Origin: Reyranella sp. CPCC 100927
GTDB taxonomy: Bacteria; Pseudomonadota; Alphaproteobacteria; Reyranellales; Reyranellaceae
Direction of reading: 5' to 3'
Assembly (NCBI RefSeq): GCF_007859315.1
Contig: NZ_VOHA01000002.1
Location: 124,001 to 188,000, forward strand
DNA: 64,000 bases
Shown piece by piece: positions 1-8,472 of the stretch. A model generated the notes under the pieces. It was given only the letters and a program-made list of their open reading frames with translations. It did no database searches and had not been told where the DNA came from. The first letter of the stretch is position 1. The number at the start of each line of letters is the position of its first letter. Position numbers and translations under genes: made by a program.

Positions 1-49
1 GACGCCCACCGAAGCCGATCCGCCGGTGACCCTGAGGAACGCCGCATAA
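1..49 (+). CDS. possible 3' end of an upstream gene (partial)
   Basis: From base 2 one frame reads TPTEADPPVTLRNAA and stops at TAA 47-49, about 65 nt before the next gene. It could be the tail of a protein that begins outside the window. Fifteen residues are too few to name a family, and another frame stays open through the same stretch, so this is only a possibility. Confidence 0.25.
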   Translation, partial: TPTEADPPVTLRNAA

Positions 50-113
50 GGAAGATGCAGGCCCCCTCCGCCGTATATATAGATACCTGTGGGGCGAGTC
101 GGAGGGGAGCATC

Positions 114-986
114 ATGGCCGAGGTCACCGTGCGCGTGCTGCGCGAGGAGCATCGCGAGGCGCTGGCGGCGTTTTTGAACAGGCGCCCGGACACCCACGTC
201 TTCCTGCGGTCCAACCTGGCCAAGGGCGGCATGGAGGATGACGGCAAGCGCAACGACGGCACCTGGGTCGGCACGGTGAGGGACGACGGCACCGTCACCT
301 CGGTGGCGGTGCTGCTCAGCAGCGGCGTCTGCCTTCTGCAGACGCCAGCCCACATCCACGAGATCCTCGACATGCTGGCGGCCGCGGCGCCACGGCAACC
401 GACGATGATGTGCGGGCCGACGGATCAAATCGAGCACGGGCTTCTGCATGGCCTGGTGCGCGATCGCTCCCTGCAGAGCCGCCACGATGCTGTCGTCATG
501 AACCTGGCCGTGGCGCAGCTGCGCGTGCCGCCATCGCTGGAGACCCGGCAAGTCGACGCCCGCCCGCCGATGGGCGAGGAATTGGCGCTGCTGGGCGAAT
601 GGCACGCTGCGTTCAACGACGAGGTGTTCAGCGACCCTCGCTCACCCGAGGCCGATCTCAAGGCCCGGCAATGGGTCCGTGCCGTCCACGACGAGCGGCG
701 CGATACGATCGCCACTGTCGAGGACAAGCCGGTGTCCTATTGCGCCATCACGGCCAGCCTCGACGACGAGGTCAACATCGGCGCCGTCTACACGCCGCCC
801 GAACTGCGCGGCCGCGGCTACGCGCAATGCGCCGTCGCCGCCACGCTGCGCGATGTGGCCCGGGACGGCGTGCAGCGGGCCTGCCTGACGGCCATGAAGG
901 ACAACCCGTCGTCGATCCGCACCTACACTGCCATCGGCTTCACACCGGCCTTCGACTGGACCATCGCCCGCTTCTTCCCGGAGTGA
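114..986 (+). CDS. GNAT-family N-acetyltransferase
   Basis: Predicted 290-aa acyl-CoA-dependent N-acetyltransferase; substrate unknown. The C-terminal third carries the GNAT core: a beta strand (VNIGAVYTPPELRGRGYA) with the acetyl-CoA pyrophosphate-binding R-G-x-G-x-A signature near residue 235, then the helix and a late strand ending in PSSIRTYTAIGF, the usual 'N-x-x-S-x-x-x-Y-x-x-x-G-F' motif. The N-terminal half is more divergent and may be a degenerate second GNAT domain, as in two-domain relatives. The start is supported by GGAGGGGAG just upstream of ATG. It is monocistronic; the next gene has its own heat-shock promoter. The fold is certain by motif, the substrate is not. Confidence 0.85.
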   Translation: MAEVTVRVLREEHREALAAFLNRRPDTHVFLRSNLAKGGMEDDGKRNDGTWVGTVRDDGTVTSVAVLLSSGVCLLQTPAHIHEILDMLAAAAPRQPTMMCGPTDQIEHGLLHGLVRDRSLQSRHDAVVMNLAVAQLRVPPSLETRQVDARPPMGEELALLGEWHAAFNDEVFSDPRSPEADLKARQWVRAVHDERRDTIATVEDKPVSYCAITASLDDEVNIGAVYTPPELRGRGYAQCAVAATLRDVARDGVQRACLTAMKDNPSSIRTYTAIGFTPAFDWTIARFFPE

Positions 987-994
987 TAGGGGCA

Positions 995-1024
995 CTTGAA
1001 CCCGCCCGCAGCGACCCCATCTCA
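995..1024 (+). promoter_or_regulatory. RpoH (sigma-32) heat-shock promoter of hsp20
   Basis: CTTGAA at 995-1000, a 14-nt spacer, then CCCCATCTCA at 1015-1024. This matches the enterobacterial sigma-32 consensus (CTTGAAA, 13-15 nt, CCCCATnTA) almost perfectly and lies about 90 nt before the hsp20 start codon. Promoter and gene product support each other. Confidence 0.75.
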
Positions 1025-1112
1025 TAGCTGTCGCCGATGCCCATCAGGGGCGGCGATACCCGGCCCGCCACAAGGGGCCACCAGATGCATCGCTCACAGG
1101 AGGGTGTAACCC

Positions 1113-1580
1113 ATGCGTGCTTTCGATTTTTCGCCGTTGTTCCGTTCGACCGTCGGTTTTGACCGGGTCTTCCAGCTCCTGGACACCGTGTCCAACGAGA
1201 GCGCCGGCAACGGTTATCCGCCCTACAACATCGAGAAGTCCGGCGACAGCGGCTACCGCATTACGCTGGCCGTGGCTGGTTTCACGGACAAGGATATCGA
1301 GGTCGTCCAGCAGGAGAACGCGCTGCGCGTCTCCGGCAAGATCGTCGACCGCGACACCAACGGCAACGGTAACGGCAGCTACCTGCATCGCGGTATCGCG
1401 ACCCGTGCGTTCGACCGCCGCTTCGAGCTCGCCGACCACGTGCGGGTGACGGGCGCGGCGCTGGAGAACGGCCTGCTCCACATCGACCTCGTGCGTGAGG
1501 TGCCGGAGGAGAAGAAGCCGCGCGTCGTGCCGATCGCCGGCCCGGCGGCGAGCCGCCCGGCCCTGCAGGCCGCCGAGTAA
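1113..1580 (+). CDS. small heat-shock protein, Hsp20/alpha-crystallin (IbpA type)
   Basis: A 155-aa ATP-independent holdase chaperone of the cytosol. The alpha-crystallin domain spans about residues 38-130: it opens with the class-A proteobacterial YPPYNIE stretch, contains ITLAVAGF, and ends in the A-x-x-x-x-G-L-L-x-I-x-L motif (ALENGLLHIDLVREVPEE). The tail contains the I/V-x-I/V-type anchor (RVVPIAG) used for oligomer assembly. The length is typical of the family. The start is chosen for the strong AGGAGGG site upstream. Regulation is by the sigma-32 promoter at 995-1024, leaving an 80-90-nt leader that could hold an RNA thermometer, although I could not fold a convincing ROSE element by eye. 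A rho-independent terminator follows at 1724-1760. Confidence 0.93.
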   Translation: MRAFDFSPLFRSTVGFDRVFQLLDTVSNESAGNGYPPYNIEKSGDSGYRITLAVAGFTDKDIEVVQQENALRVSGKIVDRDTNGNGNGSYLHRGIATRAFDRRFELADHVRVTGAALENGLLHIDLVREVPEEKKPRVVPIAGPAASRPALQAAE

Positions 1581-1723
1581 CCACCCAGGCTGCGGCCCGT
1601 CGGCCGCAGGACATCACCACCATCCCTCCCGGCGGGTTGCGCCGGGAGCCCCCACCGCGCCGGCTGCATCGGCGCGCGAAGACGGCCCGGGTCCATCTCC
1701 CCCCACCAGCCCGGGTCGTCGTG

Positions 1724-1760
1724 GAGGGCGTCGCGAGCGCTCGCGGCGCCCTCATTTTTT
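1724..1760 (+). terminator. rho-independent terminator after hsp20
   Basis: A 15-nt inverted repeat (1724-1738 with 1739-1753, one G.U wobble, tight loop) is followed directly by A and six T residues. It lies 145 nt after hsp20 and 120 nt before the next start, so it separates the two units. Confidence 0.75.
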
Positions 1761-1878
1761 GACCAGCGGGCAGAGCCCAAATCCGCGTCGCGATGCGAGC
1801 GGAACAACAGGGTGGCGCAGCGCCCGACGCCTCTCCTACACTTCGCCCCGATCGAAGCCCGGTGGAGGAAGTGCGCCC

Positions 1879-2931
1879 ATGAAAAGCTACAAGGTCGTTG
1901 AATTCGGCAAGCCGCTGCAGCGCGTCGAGGAAGCGACGCCGACACCCACCGGCAGCCAGGTCCTGGTCCGCATCACCGCCGCCGGCGTCTGCCACAGCGA
2001 CGTGCATCTGTGGGAGGGCTACTTCGACATGGGTGGCGGCAACAAATACTCCACCCAGAAGACGATGAACCCGCCGCGCACCATGGGCCACGAGATCGTG
2101 GGCGAAGTGGCGGCGCTGGGTCCCGACACCAAAGGTGCCACGGTCGGCCAAAAGGCGGTGGTCTATCCCTGGATCGGTTGCGGCAAGTGCTGGTACTGCA
2201 CGACGGGCATCGAGCATCTCTGCGCGACGCCGCAGGCGCTGGGCGTCAATGCCGACGGCGGCTACGCCGACCACGTGCTGGTGCCGCACGCCAAGTACCT
2301 GTTCGACTACACTGGCGTGCCGACCGAGCTTGCCTGTCTCTATGCCTGCTCCGGCATCACCGCCTTCGGTGCGGTGAAGAAGGCACAGGGCAATGACGGC
2401 GGCAAGCCGGTGCTGGTGATCGGCGCCGGTGGCGTTGGCCTCATGGGCGTGCAGTTCGCGCGCGTCGTGCTGGGCCGCGATCCCATCGTGGCCGACATCG
2501 ATCCCAAGAAGCGCGAGCTTGCCCTGCAGCAGGGTGCCTGCGCCGCCATCGACCCGCGCGATGCCGATGCACGCAAGCAGGTGATGGCGCTGACCGGCGG
2601 GACCGGCGTCGGCGCGGCGCTGGACTTCGTCGGCGCCGAGTCGACCGCCCAGTTCGGCCAGCGCGTGTTGGCGCGCGGCGGCCGGCTGATCATCGTCGGC
2701 CTGTTCGGCGGCACCTTCTCCACGCCGCTGCCGATGTTCGCCTTCACCGGCGCCCAGTTCATCGGCTCGGTGACCGGCAGCCCCGCCGAGATGGCCGAGA
2801 TGATGGCGCTGGTGCGCGCCGGCAAGGTGACGCCGGTGCCGCTCACCACCCGCAAGCTCGATGACGCTGATGCCGCCCTTCAGGACCTGCGCAAGGGCGT
2901 CATCATGGGCCGTGCGGTGCTGGTGCCCTAG
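1879..2931 (+). CDS. zinc-dependent alcohol dehydrogenase (MDR family)
   Basis: A 350-aa medium-chain NAD(P)-dependent alcohol/aldehyde oxidoreductase. Catalytic zinc ligands are visible: Cys38 in AAGVCHSD, and His71-Glu72 in GHEIVGEV. The structural zinc lobe is complete (C101-x2-C104-x2-C107-x7-C115). A Rossmann nucleotide site GAGGVGLMG follows near residue 180, and an aspartate at the end of the next strand (IVADIDPKK) suggests NAD preference. The open frame extends upstream to 1495, but ATG 1879 has GGAGGAAG at the right distance and starts the usual MKSYKVVEFG N-terminus. The gene stands alone. The family covers alcohols, polyols and aldehydes, so the substrate cannot be assigned. Confidence 0.92.
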   Translation: MKSYKVVEFGKPLQRVEEATPTPTGSQVLVRITAAGVCHSDVHLWEGYFDMGGGNKYSTQKTMNPPRTMGHEIVGEVAALGPDTKGATVGQKAVVYPWIGCGKCWYCTTGIEHLCATPQALGVNADGGYADHVLVPHAKYLFDYTGVPTELACLYACSGITAFGAVKKAQGNDGGKPVLVIGAGGVGLMGVQFARVVLGRDPIVADIDPKKRELALQQGACAAIDPRDADARKQVMALTGGTGVGAALDFVGAESTAQFGQRVLARGGRLIIVGLFGGTFSTPLPMFAFTGAQFIGSVTGSPAEMAEMMALVRAGKVTPVPLTTRKLDDADAALQDLRKGVIMGRAVLVP

Positions 2932-2958
2932 CGCCGGCGCCGCTGACCACTGCCCCGA

Positions 2959-3432
2959 TCAGGCGCAGGCATCGATCAGTTTCTGCGCCTGCTCCCTGGC
3001 GCCGGCCAGGGGAATCCTGTCCGTGCTGCCCGGTACGCGGATCGTGAGCGTGCGGCCTTCGGTGAGGATCCGCCGCAGCGATGGATCCAGTCTCGTCGTC
3101 GCGTGCAGCATGAACGAATCGTCCATCGCCAGGCGCTCCCCCGTGGCGTTCAGCACGACCTGTCCGCTCTCCGAGGCGAGGACCACGTCGACGCGCATGC
3201 CATCCTTCGCGTCCGCTGGTTCGACGATAACGGAAACCGTGAGCGCCTTCGTGGCCGGATCGCAGGAGAAGCTGATCGCCATGTCATCGGAGTCGGGCGT
3301 TCCATAGGCCAGCACGACACTGCCCACGTTGGCGGTCCCGATCCACTGCCGTTCGTCGGCCGAGGCGGTTCGTGCGCACGACAGCGCCGCCACCGCGGCG
3401 AGAATGACGGACTTTGCCCACCATGCCCTCAT
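2959..3432 (-). CDS. small secreted hypothetical protein
   Basis: A 157-aa protein of unknown function. The first 25 residues form a signal peptide: MRAWWAK, then a hydrophobic run (SVILAAVAALSCA), then cleavage after TASA. The mature part is short beta-rich sequence without catalytic motifs, resembling uncharacterised periplasmic proteins of Alphaproteobacteria. ATG 3432 is preferred over the longer open frame because AGAGG lies just upstream and the signal peptide starts there. It is 80 nt downstream of the flavoprotein gene on the same strand, so co-transcription is possible. Confidence 0.6.
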   Translation of the reverse strand: MRAWWAKSVILAAVAALSCARTASADERQWIGTANVGSVVLAYGTPDSDDMAISFSCDPATKALTVSVIVEPADAKDGMRVDVVLASESGQVVLNATGERLAMDDSFMLHATTRLDPSLRRILTEGRTLTIRVPGSTDRIPLAGAREQAQKLIDACA

Positions 3433-3512
3433 AATCGGACCTCTGACCCCTTGGTGAGACGCGAGGCAACAGCCTGCACTGTGCGCCAATGCTGGCTGGG
3501 TGCCGGCATTTC

Positions 3513-5171
3513 TCACGTGTTCTCCCGCACGATGTTGAGCCCGCAGATGTAGCCCCATGTCAGGCAGGGTCCGATCGTTGTGCCCGCCCCCACGGCCCGG
3601 GTCCCGATCGGGTTGGCCATGGCATTGCCGGCGCAGTAGAGGCCGCCGATGATGCTGTTGTCGGGCCGTAGCACCTGACCGCGTGCGTTGGTGCGCGCAC
3701 CGCCCTTGGTGCCAAGGATCGAGCGGTTGAACGGCACGGCGACGAACGGGCTTTTCTCAATGGGGGACAGCGCCGGGCTTGCCTTACCCGCGACATACCG
3801 CTCCCAGGCGCTCTCGCCCCGATGGAAGTCGTCGTCCCTGCCGGCCATGGCAAAGCCGTTGAAGCGGGCGACGGTGTCGAGCAGCGCTTGTGATGGGACG
3901 CCGATCGCCTGCGCCAGCGCGGGCAGGCTACGCGCGCGGCGCAGGAAGCCCGACTCCAGCCGTGCGAGCCAGGGAAGCAGAACTGTGTGATGGAGAAAGC
4001 GGCGGTCGCCGATGATCCAGGCCGGCAGGTGCAGCGGCTGCCCGGTGGCCGGGTCGCGCCGATCCAGCGCTTCGCCGATATTGTAGTCGTATTCGCTGAC
4101 GAACCGGCGGCCGTGGCGATCGACGATCAGGCAATGCGGCGAAGCCTGCAGGATGATCGGCATGCCGTGCCGCCGACCCTGATAGATCGTCGGCACGGTG
4201 GGATAGATGTTGGCCTGGTCCATGCGCTCCATCAGGGCGCCGACCGACTCGGCCATGCGCTGGCCATCGCCCGTGTTGGTCCGGGGGCTTGCCAGCCGAT
4301 CGACCGGGCCCGGGAAATGGCGCGCCAGCCGCTCGGGATCCCATTCAAAGCCGCCGCTCGCCAGGACGACTCCCTGCCGGGCAAGCACCACGACAGGCTT
4401 GGCGCGGGCTGTGTACTCGATCCCTTCGATGCGGCCCGTCTCCTGGTTCTGGACCAGACGATGCACGCGGGCGTCCGTGACAATGCGACAGCCCCGGCGC
4501 AGACAGGCCTCCAGCAATCCGGCGATCAGTGCGCTGCCGCAGCCGACCCGATCCGCCAGCACCCGCTGCAGCCACGTGGGCCAGAAGCGCAACGCCGTCG
4601 CAATCGGGCGGCGATACGGCTGATAGGATTTCACCTCGTTGTAGGTGAACCGGTGGGGCAGCGTGGAGCGCCGGATCTTTCGCGCGTAGGGCCGCACGAT
4701 GCGGCGGCTGAGGATGGCGGGCGATAGCATGCGACCGAACGGCTTGCCCCCTGGCGCCTCGCAGATCGGATCCGGTTCATGCACCAGCTCGAAGCGCAGC
4801 TGGGAGTTCTGCTCAAGGAACCGCAGCATATCCGGCGCATGATGCACGAAACTCTCCCACAGGGGTCGCTCCTTCTCGATCCAGCCGTCCGGCGCGGTGG
4901 CGCACAGATAGATCAACGCCGCTTCGGCGCTGTCGGCGATACCGGCGTCCCTGGCGTGATGGTTGTTGGGGATCCATGTGCCGGCGCCAGACATGGCGCT
5001 GGTGCCGCCGATGAGCTCACTCTTTTCCAGGATGACGACGCTGGCGCCATTCACGGCCGCTGCTAGCGCAGCCGACAGGCCGGCCGCGCCCGATCCGATC
5101 ACAATGACGTCGACAGGTCCCACCGCCTCGTTCGAGTGGTGCCGCGCGGTGGCAGAGATTGATCCCGTCAT
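3513..5171 (-). CDS. FAD-dependent dehydrogenase, KstD/fumarate-reductase flavoprotein family
   Basis: A 552-aa FAD_binding_2 protein. The dinucleotide site VIVIGSGAAGLSAAL lies about residues 22-36, followed by the E-K and GGTSAMSGAG segment that binds FAD in 3-ketosteroid dehydrogenases and fumarate reductases. The C-terminus has the family signature GGLYCAGNAMANPIGT plus GAGTTIGPCLTWG. This ending and the length are those of 3-oxosteroid delta-1-dehydrogenase-like enzymes, which desaturate next to a ketone. A steroid substrate is not shown, and related proteins act on other cyclic ketones. The gene is divergent from the TRAP operon starting at 5355, suggesting the importer may bring its substrate. 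ATG 5171 (MTGSISATARHH) is chosen; an upstream alternative would begin at 5216. Confidence 0.8.
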   Translation of the reverse strand: MTGSISATARHHSNEAVGPVDVIVIGSGAAGLSAALAAAVNGASVVILEKSELIGGTSAMSGAGTWIPNNHHARDAGIADSAEAALIYLCATAPDGWIEKERPLWESFVHHAPDMLRFLEQNSQLRFELVHEPDPICEAPGGKPFGRMLSPAILSRRIVRPYARKIRRSTLPHRFTYNEVKSYQPYRRPIATALRFWPTWLQRVLADRVGCGSALIAGLLEACLRRGCRIVTDARVHRLVQNQETGRIEGIEYTARAKPVVVLARQGVVLASGGFEWDPERLARHFPGPVDRLASPRTNTGDGQRMAESVGALMERMDQANIYPTVPTIYQGRRHGMPIILQASPHCLIVDRHGRRFVSEYDYNIGEALDRRDPATGQPLHLPAWIIGDRRFLHHTVLLPWLARLESGFLRRARSLPALAQAIGVPSQALLDTVARFNGFAMAGRDDDFHRGESAWERYVAGKASPALSPIEKSPFVAVPFNRSILGTKGGARTNARGQVLRPDNSIIGGLYCAGNAMANPIGTRAVGAGTTIGPCLTWGYICGLNIVRENT

Positions 5172-5310
5172 GGTGCCTGGTGGTGATCGACCACACCACC
5201 ATACGACAAGTCTCACAGGTTCTGCCGCCGTTCATTCTGGGCACGAGCAGATCCTGGCTGTCGAGCCGGCGTTGAACGCCGCTTTCGAGTCATCTAAGGT
5301 TGGGCCAATG

Positions 5311-5338
5311 CGGTGCGTCAGACATAACAACCGCACCG
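5311..5338. promoter_or_regulatory. dyad in flavoprotein/TRAP divergent region
   Basis: CGGTGCG (5311-5317) and CGCACCG (5332-5338) form a perfect 7-bp dyad with a 14-nt spacer, just before the ribosome binding site of the TRAP binding-protein gene. It may be an operator, but no regulator gene is adjacent. Confidence 0.25.
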
Positions 5339-5354
5339 TTCAAGGGAGGGTGAT

Positions 5355-6383
5355 GTGAAACGCGTACTCGCCCTGGCCGGCACGGCTTTTCTGGCCGCCG
5401 GCCTTGCTGGCGGAGCCCAGGCGCAGACCGAACTGACGTTCTCGACCTGGGTTCCAACGTCCCACACGCTCGTGACCTACGGCTTCGTGCCGTGGTTCCA
5501 GGAGGTCGAAAAAGCCACTGGCGGTAAGCTCAAATTCCGGGTGCTGCCCAAGCCGGTCGCTGCCCCCAACCAGCACTACGACGCGGTGGTCAAAGGTCAG
5601 ATCGACGTCTCCTTTGCTACCTACGGTTATCAGCCTGAGCGCTTCATGCCCTACCTGATCGCCGAGCTGCCGCAGCTGGGTGAAACGGCCGTGGACAATG
5701 GCGTCGCCCTGTGGCGCATCCACAAGAAGTACTACGAGAAACTGGCGATCCACAAAGACGTGCATCTGATCGGCGTGATGACCCATGGGCCGGGCATGAT
5801 GCACCACACCCAGAAGCCGATCATGACCCCGGCCGACCTGAAGGGTCAGAAGATCCGCGTCGGCGGCGACGTACCCAAAGCCATCGTCGAGCATTTCGGC
5901 GGCGTCGTGATCACACAGCCTGCCCCGAAGTCCTACGAGATCCTCTCGCAGGGCATTGCCGACGGAATCTTCTTCCCGGGCGAGTCGCTCAGAAGCTTCA
6001 ACATCACCAAGCTTGTCCCCCACACCACCTACGTGAAGGGCGGCCTCTACTCGTCATCGTTCTGGTTCGGCATCAACAAAGCAGTATACGAAAAGCTGCC
6101 GGCAGACGTGAAGGAGGTACTGGACAAGATGGGCGGTGAAGCGTTTGCGCGCTTCATGGGGGAGAAGAGCTGGGACCGCGCCGATGCCGAGAGCCTGGCG
6201 CTGGCCAAGGAGAACAAGAACACCTTCCAGCACGCCGCGCCGGAGCTGGTGGCTGAACTGACCAAGCTCACAGCCAAGCTCGAAGCGGACTACGCAGCGC
6301 AGCTCGACAAACTCGGCCTGCCCGGCAAGCAGGTGATCGCCGATTTCCGCGCCGAGGTGGCGAAGGTCGCGGCCGGTAAATAG
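5355..6383 (+). CDS. dctP: TRAP transporter solute-binding protein (DctP family)
   Basis: A 342-aa periplasmic binding protein that delivers a carboxylate-type ligand to the DctQM membrane pair. A signal peptide (KRVLALAGTAFLAAGL, cleavage after AQA) is followed by the DctP fold. Conserved landmarks are LKGQKIRV (about residue 155), the IVITQPAP-like segment and the lysine-rich C-terminal helix. The start is GTG 5355, with AAGGGAGGG upstream; the nearby ATG 5353 is out of frame. It heads a three-gene TRAP operon (dctP-dctQ-dctM), 30 nt before dctQ. The ligand is unknown; the divergent KstD-like flavoprotein and the downstream hotdog thioesterase hint at an organic acid. Confidence 0.9.
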   Translation: MKRVLALAGTAFLAAGLAGGAQAQTELTFSTWVPTSHTLVTYGFVPWFQEVEKATGGKLKFRVLPKPVAAPNQHYDAVVKGQIDVSFATYGYQPERFMPYLIAELPQLGETAVDNGVALWRIHKKYYEKLAIHKDVHLIGVMTHGPGMMHHTQKPIMTPADLKGQKIRVGGDVPKAIVEHFGGVVITQPAPKSYEILSQGIADGIFFPGESLRSFNITKLVPHTTYVKGGLYSSSFWFGINKAVYEKLPADVKEVLDKMGGEAFARFMGEKSWDRADAESLALAKENKNTFQHAAPELVAELTKLTAKLEADYAAQLDKLGLPGKQVIADFRAEVAKVAAGK

Positions 6384-6413
6384 GCGCGCGGCCACGCGCG
6401 GGAGGGCCTGGGG

Positions 6414-6956
6414 ATGGGCGATTCACCCGGAGCGCCGGCGCGCGGAACGTCGCTCGACGTCGTCGTGGAGCGGTGGGCGTCACGCACCCTGGGCATCGTG
6501 GCCGCGCTGACGCTGTTTGCGATGATGGTGCTGACCTTCGTCGACGTCTGGGGCCGTTATCTGCTGAGGCAACCGGTCTTCGGCGGCTATGAAGTCACCG
6601 AATTCCTGATGGGCGTGCTGATCTTTTCAGGCCTGCCCATCCTTTGCGCCCGCGAAGGGCACGTCTCGATCGACGTCTTCGACCCGCTGATCCCGAAGCG
6701 ATGGCGTCGCCCGCACCTCGCGACCGTCAATCTGGTGAGCGCCGTGGCACTGGGTGTGCTTGCCTGGCGCATGTTCATCCAGGCGGCGGAGCTGTCGCGC
6801 AACCACGAAGTCACGATGACGCTCAAGATCCCGCATGGGCCCTTTGCCCTGCTCTTTGCCGTGCTCTCGGCCGCGGCCTGCCTTGCCTGTCTTGCCGTGT
6901 TCTGGGCGTACCTGCGCGGCGCGCGCCAGCCTATCGAAGGCGAGTCCGCGACATGA
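6414..6956 (+). CDS. dctQ: TRAP transporter small permease (DctQ family)
   Basis: A 180-aa integral membrane protein with four predicted helices (for example TLGIVAALTLFAMMVLTF near residue 30 and the last near residue 150). It carries the family motif around F-x-x-V-WGRY-x-x-x-x-P and the polar GHVSIDVF segment. It forms the membrane complex with DctM, driven by a Na+ or H+ gradient. The start is supported by GGGAGGG upstream. The stop overlaps the dctM start as ATGA, so the two are translationally coupled. Confidence 0.9.
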   Translation: MGDSPGAPARGTSLDVVVERWASRTLGIVAALTLFAMMVLTFVDVWGRYLLRQPVFGGYEVTEFLMGVLIFSGLPILCAREGHVSIDVFDPLIPKRWRRPHLATVNLVSAVALGVLAWRMFIQAAELSRNHEVTMTLKIPHGPFALLFAVLSAAACLACLAVFWAYLRGARQPIEGESAT

Positions 6957-8467
6957 CGATAACGCTTATTGCGTTTGCCGTCCTGCTGGTGATCTCGTTC
7001 GCGCGCGTGCCAATCGCCTTCGCCATGGGAATCGTGGGCTTTGCCGGTTTCGCCATGTTGCGCGGCGTCGAACCGGCGCTGGGCCAGCTCGAAAAGGTCG
7101 CGTTCGCGACCGGCATCAACTACGAGCTCACGGTGCTGCCCCTCTTCATCCTGATGGGCAACTTTGTGACCAGCGCGCGCCTGTCGGAAGATCTCTATGC
7201 CGCGGCCAACGCCTTCCTGGGTCACCGGCGTGGCGGGCTGGCGATGGCCACCATCGTTGCCTGCGGCGGCTTCTCCTCTGTCTGCGGCTCATCGATGGCC
7301 ACGGCGGCGACGATGGCCAAGGTGGCGATGCCGTCGATGCGGAAGTACGGCTACGCCGACAAGCTCGCCGTGGCGTCGATCGCCAGCGGCGGCACGCTCG
7401 GCATCCTGATCCCTCCGTCGACCATCATGGTCATCTACGGGATCATGACGCAGACCAACATCGGGCATCTCTTCGCGGCGGGTATTCTGCCGGGCGTCGT
7501 CGCCATCCTGTTCTACCTGCTCGCCGTGCAATGGATCGTTCGCACCGACCCCGCAGCCGGACCACCCGCGGAACGCAAGGGTTGGCGCGAGCGGCTGGCG
7601 ACGCTGCGCGGCGTGGGTTGGTTCCTGGCGCTGGCGGTCGCGCTGTTGCTGGCGACCCGGATCTATCGGGCCAATCCCGAGAGCTGGCTTTCGCTGGGCA
7701 TCGACTGGTCGCGTTCGGCGCCGGGCCAATACCTGCTCGACCCGGTCACAGCCGGCATCGTCGGCATGGTTGCCGTCTTCGCCCTGGCGCTGGTGTTTCG
7801 CGGCGTCGTCGGCGTGATCGCGCTGTTCCTGCTGGTCATGGTCGGCATCTACGGCGGCATCTTCACGCCGACCGAGGCGGCCGGCATCGGCGCCGCCGGC
7901 GCATTCCTCTTTTCCCTGCTCCATGGCGGGATGACACTGGCCAAGCTCTATCAGGTGCTGCTCGACAGCGCGGTTACCACCGCGATGATGTTCACCGTGC
8001 TGATGGGCGCGATCCTGTTCTCCGACTTCATCAACTTCACCGGCTTCGCTGAAGCGCTGGTGACCTTCGTCAACGGTCTGGGCATCGACCGTTGGGGCGT
8101 CCTCTTCGCCATCGTGATCATCTACATCATTCTCGGCACCGCGATGGAGGAGCTGTCGATGATCCTCCTGACGGTGCCGGTGTTCTTCCCGTTGGTGATG
8201 TCGCTCGGCTTCGATCAGGCGCTGGGCGTACCGCCCGGGCTGGTGGCGGTCTGGTTCGGGATCCTCATCGTCTGTGTCGTCGAGATCGGCATGATCAGCC
8301 CACCGGTCGGCGTCAACATCTTCGTCCTGCGCAGCGTACTGCCGGACGTGCCCACGAGCCTGATCTTTCGAGGCGTGATGCCGTTCTTCACCATGGATTG
8401 CCTGCGCATCGCGGTGCTGACGGCCTTCCCCATCATCTCGATCTGGTTGCCCTCGCACATGCGCTGA
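6953..8467 (+). CDS. dctM: TRAP transporter large permease (DctM family)
   Basis: A 504-aa multi-span permease that forms the transport channel. It begins MTITLIAFAVLLVISF. It has the characteristic PLFILMGNF, the G-x-x-S-S-x-A-T-A-A-T-M hairpin (CGSSMATAATMAK), and a C-terminal hairpin MEELSMILLTVPVFFPL followed by GMISPPVGVN. ATG 6953 overlaps the dctQ stop. At 504 residues it is longer than the usual 425-435. The extra residues form a mid-protein insertion around residues 190-270 (KGWRERL through PGQYLLDPVT) containing further hydrophobic stretches, as in some larger DctM relatives. Confidence 0.9.
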   Translation: MTITLIAFAVLLVISFARVPIAFAMGIVGFAGFAMLRGVEPALGQLEKVAFATGINYELTVLPLFILMGNFVTSARLSEDLYAAANAFLGHRRGGLAMATIVACGGFSSVCGSSMATAATMAKVAMPSMRKYGYADKLAVASIASGGTLGILIPPSTIMVIYGIMTQTNIGHLFAAGILPGVVAILFYLLAVQWIVRTDPAAGPPAERKGWRERLATLRGVGWFLALAVALLLATRIYRANPESWLSLGIDWSRSAPGQYLLDPVTAGIVGMVAVFALALVFRGVVGVIALFLLVMVGIYGGIFTPTEAAGIGAAGAFLFSLLHGGMTLAKLYQVLLDSAVTTAMMFTVLMGAILFSDFINFTGFAEALVTFVNGLGIDRWGVLFAIVIIYIILGTAMEELSMILLTVPVFFPLVMSLGFDQALGVPPGLVAVWFGILIVCVVEIGMISPPVGVNIFVLRSVLPDVPTSLIFRGVMPFFTMDCLRIAVLTAFPIISIWLPSHMR

Positions 8468-8472
8468 CGCCA

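Noticed and set aside
1030-1112. ROSE-type RNA thermometer in the hsp20 leader
   Set aside because: I could not find the characteristic conserved hairpin pairing with the AGGAGG site; left as a possibility only.
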